From CAZEBW01 sp964510205 (lineage in GTDB: Bacteria; Chloroflexota; Anaerolineae; VGOG01): 30,482 nucleotides of DNA. The notes under the pieces were generated by a model, which was given only the letters and a program-made list of their open reading frames with translations, was not told the DNA's origin and did no database searches. Location of the stretch: assembly GCA_964510205.1 (NCBI GenBank), contig CAZEBW010000044.1:1-30482 (forward strand). The letters are read 5' to 3'. Below, piece by piece: positions 6,643 to 13,500 of the stretch. A program made the position numbers and the translations under genes. The first letter of the stretch is position 1, and each line of letters begins with the position of its first letter.

Positions 6643-6662
6643 GTTCTCAGGAGGTGAGAAAC

Positions 6663-6902
6663 ATGGCGGAAGAAGGCGTTCACGCTGCAGAATTCAACTT
6701 CGAGGACTGGCTGGCCGAGGGCGTCAAAGGCCTCAGAGCGAAGTACAAGGAGCTTCGACCGTTCTTGCCTGAGGAGTTCCGCCAGCACAGCAAAGCCGCC
6801 CGCCGCGAGATGCTGCTGGCCATGCGCAGCCTGCTCGACGCAGCCATCGAACGTACCGAAGAGAAACCAAAGAAGAAAGCCTCCAAGATCGAGGTGGAAT
6901 AG
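6663..6902 (+). CDS. Small charged helical protein of unknown function (79 aa)
   Basis: I do not recognise this protein. It is 79 residues long and highly charged. An acidic N-terminus (MAEEGVHAAEFNFEDWLAEG) is followed by a predicted helix with PEEFRQHSKAARREMLLAMR and SLLDAAIERTEEK, then a lysine-rich tail KPKKKASKIEVE. It has no signal peptide or membrane segment. ATG 6663 is strongly supported by AGGAGGTGA at 6649-6657, an almost perfect Shine-Dalgarno sequence with 8-nt spacing; a longer reading from 6612 would be repeat-encoded. The stop lies 8 bp before the histidine kinase start, so the two are co-transcribed. It might be a cytoplasmic partner of the kinase or an independent nucleic-acid-binding or scaffold protein, but nothing in the sequence decides this. 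Confidence 0.8.
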   Translation: MAEEGVHAAEFNFEDWLAEGVKGLRAKYKELRPFLPEEFRQHSKAARREMLLAMRSLLDAAIERTEEKPKKKASKIEVE

Positions 6903-6910
6903 ATTAGGTA

Positions 6911-8686
6911 ATGCACTTCCAGTACATCCCGTACATCTGGGTCTTGCTGGCATCAGCCGTCGTTACAGCGGCGTTGGGCGCTTACGCCTGGCGACAGCGC
7001 GCCGTGCCCGGCGGCGCCCCCTTCGCCTTCCTGATGCTGATAGCAACCGTGTGGGCGCTGGCCAACGCCCTGGAGATGGCGGGCGCCGACCTGCCCACCA
7101 AGCTCTTCTGGGCCAACGTCCAGTACCTGTGCTACGGCACGCTCCCCGTGGCCTGGCTGGCCCTGGCCCTCCAATACACCGGTCGAGATGAATGGCTAAC
7201 GCGCCGCAACCTGGCCCTGCTGATGATCGAGCCGCTGATCACGGTGATCTTGGTCTGGACCAACCCTCTTCACGGCCTGATGCGGCGGGGCGTTCACCTG
7301 GACACCGCTGGCCCCTTCCCCGTGATCGGCAAGACCTTCGGCCCGTGGTTCTGGGTTCACGCGGCGTACACCTATCTCCTCCTCTCCCTCAACATCTATC
7401 TCTTTGTGGCTACCCTGCGGACGTCGCCCCTCTCCCGCCGACAGACGCGGGTCTTATTGATCGGGACCCTCCTGCCAGTGGTCTGGAACGCCTTGTACAA
7501 CTTCGGCCTCAGCCCCATCCCCCGCCACGACGTGGCCCCCGCCGTTCTCAGCCTGTCCGGCGTCGTGATCGCCTGGGGGCTCTTCCGCCACCGGCTGTTC
7601 GACCTGGTGCCCGTCGCCCGCACCACCGTCGTCGAGGGCATGGACGATGGAGTGATGGTGCTGGACGCGGGGAACCGCATCGTGGACCTCAACCCGGCCG
7701 CCCAGAGGATCGTGGGACGGCCCGCTTCCCAAGCCCTCGGCCGACCGGCCGCCGAGGTCTTACCCGATATGATCGCGCTTTGTCACGACGCCGCAATGAC
7801 GCGAATTGAGTTGGCTTGGGGCGAAGGCGACGCCGCGCCGTACTACGACGTGCGCTGCTCGCCGCTGACCGATGGACGCGGTCGCCGCATCGGCCAGTTG
7901 ATCGTCTGGCACGACATCACCGAGCGCAGACGCGCGCGGACCCAATTGCTCCAGCAGCAGCGGGCGCTGGCGGTACTGGAAGAACGGGAGCGGCTGGCGC
8001 GGGAGCTGCACGATACCCTGGGCCAGGTGCTGGGCTACGTGAACGTGCAGGCTCAGGCCGCCCGCGAACTGCTCTCCAGCGGCCAAACCAGGGAGGCCGA
8101 TGCGCACCTGGCCCGCCTGGCTGTCATCGCCCAGGACGCCCACACAGACGTCCGCGAGTACATCCTGAGTGTGAAGGCGGCCCTCTCGCCCGAGGGAGGT
8201 TTCTTGGCTGCTCTGGACCAGTACCTGCGGCGGTTCGAGCAGCACCACGAGATCCAGACGGAGTGGATCGTCCCGCACGATCTGACAGAGGGAGTATTGG
8301 AGCCCGTGGTGGAGGTGCAACTGCTGCGCATCATCCAGGAAGCGCTCACCAATGTCAGGAAACACGCCAGCGTCCGCTCCGTGCGAGTTGCGTTCGCCAT
8401 CCATGCCGATCAGGCTCAGGTCTTAGTCGAGGATGACGGCTGTGGATTTGAACCAATCTCCCTCCCCCAAAGTTGGGGGAGGGCCGGGGAGGGGGCACAC
8501 TTCGGCTTGCGCATCATGCGCGAGCGGGCCGAGGCGGTGGGCGGCAGCCTGCTGGTGCGTTCAGCGCCGGGGCAGGGGACAAAGGTCATTGTGCAGGTTC
8601 CGCTGCGGCCCTCACCCACCCCCACCCCCAACCCCCTCCCTCTCCCAACTTCGGGAGAGGGAGGGGGCAATCGAAGTGAGCAGTGA
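6911..8686 (+). CDS. Membrane sensor histidine kinase (7TM + PAS + HisKA_3/HATPase)
   Basis: This 591-residue NarL-family sensor kinase has about seven transmembrane segments in residues 6-228 (histidine kinase N-terminal 7TM type). A PAS domain follows (about 235-340: MDDGVMVLDAGNRIVDLNPAA, DITERR). The dimerisation/phosphoacceptor domain has ERERLARELHDTLGQ (His367). The ATPase shows the N box IIQEALTNVRKHA (Asn481), G1 EDDGCGF (508-513) and G2 FGLRIMRERAEAVGG. Two palindromic repeats are translated. One (8460-8483) inserts about a dozen residues, SLPQSWGRAGEGA, into the ATP lid between G1 and G2. The other (8632-8667) forms the proline/glycine-rich C-terminal tail after VPL. The stop overlaps the response regulator ATG (TGATG), so the pair is translationally coupled. 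The signal sensed is unknown. Confidence 0.94.
   Translation: MHFQYIPYIWVLLASAVVTAALGAYAWRQRAVPGGAPFAFLMLIATVWALANALEMAGADLPTKLFWANVQYLCYGTLPVAWLALALQYTGRDEWLTRRNLALLMIEPLITVILVWTNPLHGLMRRGVHLDTAGPFPVIGKTFGPWFWVHAAYTYLLLSLNIYLFVATLRTSPLSRRQTRVLLIGTLLPVVWNALYNFGLSPIPRHDVAPAVLSLSGVVIAWGLFRHRLFDLVPVARTTVVEGMDDGVMVLDAGNRIVDLNPAAQRIVGRPASQALGRPAAEVLPDMIALCHDAAMTRIELAWGEGDAAPYYDVRCSPLTDGRGRRIGQLIVWHDITERRRARTQLLQQQRALAVLEERERLARELHDTLGQVLGYVNVQAQAARELLSSGQTREADAHLARLAVIAQDAHTDVREYILSVKAALSPEGGFLAALDQYLRRFEQHHEIQTEWIVPHDLTEGVLEPVVEVQLLRIIQEALTNVRKHASVRSVRVAFAIHADQAQVLVEDDGCGFEPISLPQSWGRAGEGAHFGLRIMRERAEAVGGSLLVRSAPGQGTKVIVQVPLRPSPTPTPNPLPLPTSGEGGGNRSEQ
8460..8483 (+). repeat. Palindromic repeat within the kinase ATP lid
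   Basis: The 24-nt palindrome has CCCTCCCCC and GGGGGAGGG arms around a CAAAGTTG-like centre, followed by GGCCGGGGAGGGGG. It belongs to the same family as 8632-8667 and is read in frame. Confidence 0.8.
8632..8667 (+). repeat. Perfect 15-bp-arm palindrome at the kinase 3' end
   Basis: Fifteen-base arms (8632-8646 and 8653-8667) are exact complements around an AACTTC loop. The element encodes the C-terminal tail of the kinase and lies 18 nt before the response regulator start, where an mRNA hairpin could influence translational coupling. Confidence 0.85.
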
Positions 8687-9348
8687 TGCCGATGAAGATA
8701 CTGCTGGTAGACGACCACCCCTTATTCCTGGAGGGCCTCCAGAACCTGTTGACTGCCCACGGCATCGAAGTGGTGGGCACAGCGAGCGACGGGCTGGAGG
8801 CGCTGGAGAAGGCCCGCGCCCTGCGCCCCGACGTGATCCTGATGGACGTCCAGATGCCCCGCTGCGACGGGCTGGCCGCCACCCGCCTGATCAAGGCCGA
8901 GATGCCCGACGTCCAGATCGTGATGCTCACCGTGTCCGAGGAGGATGAGGATCTGTTCGAGGCCGTCAAGAGCGGGGCCAGCGGGTATCTCCTCAAGAGC
9001 CTGGACGCCGACGAGTTCTTCCAGCTCCTGTCGGGATTGGAGCAAGGAGAACCGCCCCTCTCGCCCGGCCTGGCCGCTAAGATCCTGGAGGAGTTGGCCC
9101 GTTCGGCTGCTTTAGCCGGGCCAGCGGCGGAGGCCGGGAAGGTGGCGGAACTGACCCCCGGCCAGATGCAAGTTCTGACCCTCGTGGCCCAGGGGATGAG
9201 GTACAGGCAGGTCGGGGAAGCTCTCCATCTCAGCGAGCGCACGGTCAAGTATCACATGGGGGAGATACTGAAGCGGTTGCATCTCGAGAATCGAGCCCAG
9301 GTGATCGCTTATGCAGCGCGGAGGGGGTTGGGGAAACGTGAAACGTGA
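8686..9348 (+). CDS. NarL/LuxR-family response regulator
   Basis: This 220-residue DNA-binding response regulator is almost certainly the partner of the kinase that ends at the same base. The receiver domain starts MKILLVDDHPLFLEGLQ, with the acidic pair Asp9-Asp10, phospho-acceptor Asp54 in ILMDVQMP, Thr82 in VMLTVSEED and Lys104 in GYLLKSLD. The C-terminal LuxR-type helix-turn-helix spans about residues 149-206 (LTPGQMQVLTLVAQGMRYRQ, LSERTVKYHMGEILKRL). ATG 8686 forms a TGATG overlap with the kinase stop; an alternative ATG lies two codons later. The final GKRET and stop are encoded by the start of an ACGTGAA heptad array, which replaces the usual end. Targets are unknown; the operon starting at 9450 is a reasonable candidate. 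Confidence 0.95.
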   Translation: MPMKILLVDDHPLFLEGLQNLLTAHGIEVVGTASDGLEALEKARALRPDVILMDVQMPRCDGLAATRLIKAEMPDVQIVMLTVSEEDEDLFEAVKSGASGYLLKSLDADEFFQLLSGLEQGEPPLSPGLAAKILEELARSAALAGPAAEAGKVAELTPGQMQVLTLVAQGMRYRQVGEALHLSERTVKYHMGEILKRLHLENRAQVIAYAARRGLGKRET

Positions 9349-9384
9349 AACGTAAAACGTGAACCGTGGGGCGTGAAACGCGAA
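9336..9384 (+). repeat. Heptanucleotide array, ACGTGAA type (7 x 7 nt)
   Basis: Seven direct 7-nt units (four ACGTGAA or ACGTAAA, then degenerate forms) fill 49 nt, beginning inside the response regulator gene and providing its stop codon at 9346-9348. Confidence 0.85.
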
Positions 9385-9386
9385 AA

Positions 9387-9428
9387 AAGTGCAGTCTTTG
9401 TTCAGCAGAGACTGTACTTCTTTGTTTC
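9387..9428 (+). terminator. Probable terminator of the kinase/regulator operon
   Basis: A hairpin with AAGTGCAGTCT (9387-9397) pairing to AGACTGTACTT (9409-9419), one mismatch and an 11-nt loop, is followed by the T-rich CTTTGTTT. AGACTGTACTT is repeated at 9432-9442. The T-tract is interrupted, so termination may be partial. Confidence 0.5.
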
Positions 9429-9449
9429 CCCAGACTGTACTTTTGGACA

Positions 9450-9478
9450 GTGACAACGGGGCAGCGTTCTGGTATAAT
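9450..9478 (+). promoter_or_regulatory. Extended -10 promoter of the surface-protein operon
   Basis: A -35 GTGACA (9450-9455, 5 of 6), a 17-bp spacer and a perfect -10 TATAAT (9473-9478) preceded by TGG (extended -10) predict a start near 9485. All genes from 9592 to 26376 follow on the same strand with no obvious further promoter. Confidence 0.8.
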
Positions 9479-9494
9479 GTTAGTAGCAACCCTC

Positions 9495-9547
9495 AACAAG
9501 TTAAGGACTCCGGAGTCCCGAACTTGTTCGGGCTGTTTTCAGAACAG
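9495..9547 (+). promoter_or_regulatory. Structured leader with competing hairpins (candidate attenuator)
   Basis: A long palindrome (9495-9528) pairs AACAAGTT with AACTTGTT around the perfect palindrome GGACTCCGGAGTCC. An alternative hairpin, CCCGAA/TTCGGG closing a CTTG loop (9517-9532), uses bases of the first structure and is followed by GCTGTTTT. A third hairpin, CTGTT/AACAG, lies at 9533-9547. The two main structures are mutually exclusive, as in attenuators. Alternatively this is another palindromic repeat. Confidence 0.5.
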
Positions 9548-9591
9548 TAACCTTGGGGCCCTGATGGGACAAGCCGGGACAGGAGCATGAG

Positions 9592-10008
9592 ATGGAGAAA
9601 CGCCGCACAGTCATCCTCTATGGGAATTCTCTGTTGATGGCGGGCCTGGAAGCCAGTTTGAGAGAGCAGCCGGGCCTGGACGTGGTGCAGGTTGACGCCA
9701 CCCTCCCCAACGCTGCGCAGCGACTGAGTGCTCTCCACCCCGACGTGGTCATCTTCGACCTGAGTGCTCCGCCTTCCACTCCTTCGACCACGCTCAGGCC
9801 AGGCTTCCAACCCTTCGGCTACGCTCAGGCCAGGCTTCCACCTTCCAACCTCCATCTTCCAACCTCCATTCTCCAGGAGCACCCAGGCATTTCACTGATC
9901 GGCCTTGACCTGAACAGCAACAAAGTGCTGGTGCTGTCCGGCCAAGAACACACGGTTCTGGCGGCCAACGACCTGGCGCAAATTATCCAGTTGCTAACCG
10001 GGTGTTGA
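9592..10008 (+). CDS. Degenerate receiver-like protein with repeat insertion
   Basis: This 138-residue protein looks like a response-regulator receiver that has lost its acidic pocket. ILYGNSLLMAGLEASLREQP stands where receivers have the two metal-binding aspartates (VDD), while PDVVIFDLSAP keeps an Asp at the phospho-acceptor position. After that, about 38 residues (59-96 approximately) are encoded by repeats (9781-9876). The native sequence resumes at LQEHPGISLIGLDLNSNKVLVLSGQEH and ends AANDLAQIIQLL. No output domain is present. AGGAG (9581-9585) lies 6 nt before the ATG. It is the first gene after the 9450 promoter and precedes a normal stand-alone receiver. A phosphorylation-independent regulatory role is inferred; a binding partner is not evident. 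Confidence 0.75.
   Translation: MEKRRTVILYGNSLLMAGLEASLREQPGLDVVQVDATLPNAAQRLSALHPDVVIFDLSAPPSTPSTTLRPGFQPFGYAQARLPPSNLHLPTSILQEHPGISLIGLDLNSNKVLVLSGQEHTVLAANDLAQIIQLLTGC
9781..9841 (+). repeat. 30-nt direct repeat inside the receiver-like gene
   Basis: Units at 9781-9810 and 9812-9841 share CGCTCAGGCCAGGCTTCCA and begin CCTTCG. They resemble the CCTTCGAC...GCTCAGG repeats common in many bacterial genomes. They run directly into the heptad array at 9835-9876. Confidence 0.75.
9835..9876 (+). repeat. Heptanucleotide array, CTTCCAA/CCTCCAT type (6 x 7 nt)
   Basis: Six direct 7-nt units fill 42 nt and are read in frame as a Leu/Pro/Ser/Asn-rich stretch of the receiver-like protein. Confidence 0.78.
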
Positions 10009-10035
10009 AGTCCTACTAAGAAACAAATCACGGCT

Positions 10036-10125
10036 GTGTCATTGCGAGGCGCTTTTTGCCGAAGCAATCCCCCACCAGCGAATTGGGGATCGCTTCGTCG
10101 CAAAACCCGCTCCTCGCGATGACAC
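10036..10125 (+). repeat. Palindromic CATTGCGAGG-type dispersed element (about 90 bp)
   Basis: The ends GTGTCATTGCGAGG (10036-10049) and CCTCGCGATGACAC (10112-10125) are inverted repeats with one mismatch. Inside, GAAGCAATCCCC pairs with GGGGATCGCTTC. This type of palindrome, which reads as REE...RNDT-like peptides, recurs in genomes of many phyla. Here it occupies the gap between two receiver genes. The flanks show no clear target duplication. Confidence 0.85.
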
Positions 10126-10190
10126 CTATGATTGTCTCTCACACAATGAGTGACGCGAAGCGCCACGCGCGGCTCGTAAGGTTATGTAAG

Positions 10191-10556
10191 ATGAAGAGCA
10201 AGATTCTGCTAGTTGACGACGATGCCACCCTGCTGAAGGCTCTCAACCTCTACCTCAGCAGGCACGGCTATCAGGTGTACACCGCAGCGGACGGCGACGC
10301 AGCCCTGCACCAGGTATCTCAACACGGGCCAGATGTCATCGTCCTGGACGTGATGATGCCCCAGCTCGACGGGTGGCAAACCTGTCGCCACGTCCGCCAA
10401 ACCTCCAGCATCCCCATCATCATGCTCACCGCCCGAGCCCAGGAGACGGACAGGGCGATGGGCGTGAAGCTCGGAGTGGATGACTACGTCACCAAACCCT
10501 TCAGCCTGAAGGAGTTGAAGGCCCGCATCGAGGCCGTCCTGGTCTCACAAACTTGA
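10191..10556 (+). CDS. Stand-alone response regulator receiver
   Basis: This 121-residue protein is a single CheY/OmpR-type receiver domain with all catalytic residues: Asp9-Asp10-Asp11 in LLVDDD, phospho-acceptor Asp53 in VLDVMMPQLDGW, Thr80 in IIMLTARAQE and Lys102 in DDYVTKPFSLKEL. It lacks any DNA-binding or enzymatic output domain, so it must act by protein interaction or as a phosphate relay. ATG 10191 begins directly at the conserved MKSKILLVDDD; the longer reading from 10056 would be encoded by a palindromic repeat. Only a weak TAAGG precedes it. It ends 22 bp before the giant gene with no terminator, so it is co-transcribed with it. A kinase partner is not adjacent; the kinase at 6911 is one possibility. 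Confidence 0.93.
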   Translation: MKSKILLVDDDATLLKALNLYLSRHGYQVYTAADGDAALHQVSQHGPDVIVLDVMMPQLDGWQTCRHVRQTSSIPIIMLTARAQETDRAMGVKLGVDDYVTKPFSLKELKARIEAVLVSQT

Positions 10557-10578
10557 GGAACCCAGCAGGAGGAAACCC

Positions 10579-13500
10579 ATGCAACGCTCCCCATCTCTCA
10601 GTCGCATCGTTCTGGTACTCTGCGTCACGGTCGTTGCCCTTGCGGCGCTGGCCGCTCAGATGGCCGTTCTCAGCGAACTGCCCACGCTTTCCGCGTCCCT
10701 GCCAGGGCGTGGCCTGTTGGCGCGCCTCTCGTCGGCGGTGCAGATGGCCGACCTGGACGCCATCTGGGAGCAGATGAGTGCCCGGCTGCCCTCCGCGCTG
10801 CCAGCACCATCGGCCGAGGACGAAGTTCGGGCGGCCTGGCAGCGCGCGCAGGAGGCCGGCGCCTACCAATTCACCGCCGACATCCGCCAGACCACCGTCC
10901 CCAAACCCACTATCTTCAACGTGGGCCGTCAGAGCAAGCAGGAGACGCTGCATCTGGAAGGAGAAACCAACCTGCCCACGCGGCAACTTCACCTCACCCT
11001 GTGGTCGCAGGGCGGCAGCGTGCTGGACGCGAGCAGCGGTGTGGAAATCAAGGTGGATGGCGACCGGGCCTACGCCCGCCAGGGTGTGCGAGACTGGCAG
11101 GAGGTCCCCAATTTCACGGGCCTCTTCGCGCCCCAGGGCGACTTCATGGCCTTCCTCTCCGCAGCCAAAAACGTGCGGGTTGCAGAAAACGGAATACGCA
11201 ATACGCAATACGTTTTTCGCATTGACGGCCCCAGCTACGCCGCCTATGTGCGCGACCAACTGGAGCGCTACCTGACGGAGAAGGGCGAGCTCCCGCCCGG
11301 CGTGAGCCTGGAGCTGCCCAAGACGTACAAGAAGATGACGGGGCAGGGCGAATTGTGGATCGGCGCCGACGGCCTGCCCCTGCGCCAGATCATGCATCTC
11401 CAGTTTCCGCCGGTGAAGGACGAGCAGGAAGTGCGCGCTGAGGTGACGGTGGACTTTTCCGATTTCCGCAAGACTGCAGGGTCAGTGACCAGGGACTGGG
11501 GACTAGGGGCCAGGGATTGGGTATTGAGTATTTTGGATTTGCCCCTTACCCCTGGTCACTTGTCCCTTGTCCCTTTAACCTTCGTCTTCTGCACCCTCCT
11601 CGCCACCCGTTGCCGCTCAAAGAAGCTCTACATCGCGCTGGCCCTGACCGTGATCTTCTCGCTGATTTTCTCGCCCTTGCTGCAGAGCCTACGGGTGCAA
11701 GCCTTCTTCGAGCAGCAGCAGGTACGCGCCCAGGAACAAGAAGCCCTTCAGCAGGAGAGCAAGATGCAGCGCGACCTCGAAGCCTTCTTAACCCAGCCCA
11801 ACCGGAATCCCAACCAAAACCCGCTGGGCACACCACGCAATACCCAACATCCGATGTCCACTATCCAACTCCCCACTCTCGCCTCCAACAGCAACGATAA
11901 CAACGACGACTCCACCGTCCCCGAATGTGACTCCGACGACAGCGGCGACGCCGACGGGGATGGCCTGACCGACTTCGAAGAATGCGTGCTCGGCTTGAAC
12001 CCCGACCTGGATGACTCCGACGGCGATGCCCTCAAGGACAACGAGGAGGTCAACGGCTTCTCCTACAACGACAAGATGTGGTACACCGACCCCCTAGAGA
12101 TGGATACCAACAAAGATGGCCTGAGTGATGTAACGGAGTGGAATACGGGCCGGGAGGAGGGAGGAATCCCGCCGGACACCGACGGCGATGGCACGCCCGA
12201 CCTCTTCGACCGCGACAACGATGGCGATGGCGTGCCCGACAACCTGGACGTGTCGCCATATTACAAGGGCGACACCATCTACACCACCGATGCGCCCTTC
12301 CAGTTGGTGGTGGATCACCTGAGCGAGGACGCGCCCGTCTTCGTGGAGTTCCAACTGCGCCCCACGGACCCCGATCACCTGTGGTACGCCTTCAACGTAT
12401 TGGACTGGCCCCGGGGCGACAATTTGGGGCAGATGCAGGATAGCGACGGCAAGACCTTTTACGATGTAGACAACAGCGGTAGCAGATCGCCTGATGACAA
12501 CGGAGACGTCAAATTAGTTCCTATGCTGGAGATCAGAATCACAGGCTCGCCCACCAACCTGCCACCACAGGAGGACCTGGATCCCTATGGCATCTTCGTG
12601 CAGGACCTGACCGACGACGGCGAGGACAAGGCGGTCTACGTGCCGCTGCGCTTGATCGAGGACGACGTCGGCGACGCCCGCGTTGCCTTTTCAGGCAGAA
12701 TGTTCTACCAGGCGGCGGACTCGTGGGGCAATGCCCAGCAAGTACGGCTGGTTTGGGTTGTACAGGGATTGGTGGACGAGTGCCAGGAATACAAGGACGG
12801 TCGCTGCACCCGCTATGGAGATAAGAATCAGGTGCAGTTGCTCCATACCTATGACGATGACTGGACGCTAACTGGCTTAAGCGTACACGAGGAGCGGGGC
12901 ACGGACATCGCTATCATCTATGAAGACCCGGATGTGGACGATGACCTGGACAGCGACGATGCCCTGACATTTCTCACCTACGGCCTCGGTCGCACCTTCA
13001 TGGCTGGCAGCGACTGTGAAAACATTGATACCAAGGGCACCCAGGATCCCAGCGACGACGAATGTATCGGCGGCGATGGGGAACGCGACATCACCCTCAA
13101 CGAGATCTATCGCCGTTGGAACCACGAGACCAATGTGGGCGCAGGGGTCAGCGTCACCGACACCTGGCACATTACCGAGACCGCAGGCAACGTTCTGAGC
13201 GTCGTCACCGACACCTTCACCACCCTGGATCAGGCCTTGATGCACGTCACCATCACCGATACCAGGCAGATCCTGGACGACCACTTCACGCCTCACTGGA
13301 CCGCAAGCAATCCCATCAGTCCCACGCTGCTCTTCGCCCGCGAGGAGCGCTTCCGTGGCTTCAACCTCGACGAACAGATGGGCGACAACGCGGCGCTTAT
13401 CACGTGGTCGGACAGCCGCCAACTTAAGCTGGACCTCAAGCCGGAGGACGTCCAGGTTCAGACCATGGCCGGCATGAAGTGGGCGCCCTATCGCTACCAG

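Noticed and set aside
8683..8685. GTG 8683 as start of the LuxR-type regulator
   Set aside because: ATG 8686 overlaps the kinase stop in the common TGATG coupling arrangement and leaves a normal receiver N-terminus.
10056..10190. N-terminal extension of the stand-alone receiver
   Set aside because: These codons lie in a CATTGCGAGG-type palindromic element; the conserved receiver begins exactly at ATG 10191.
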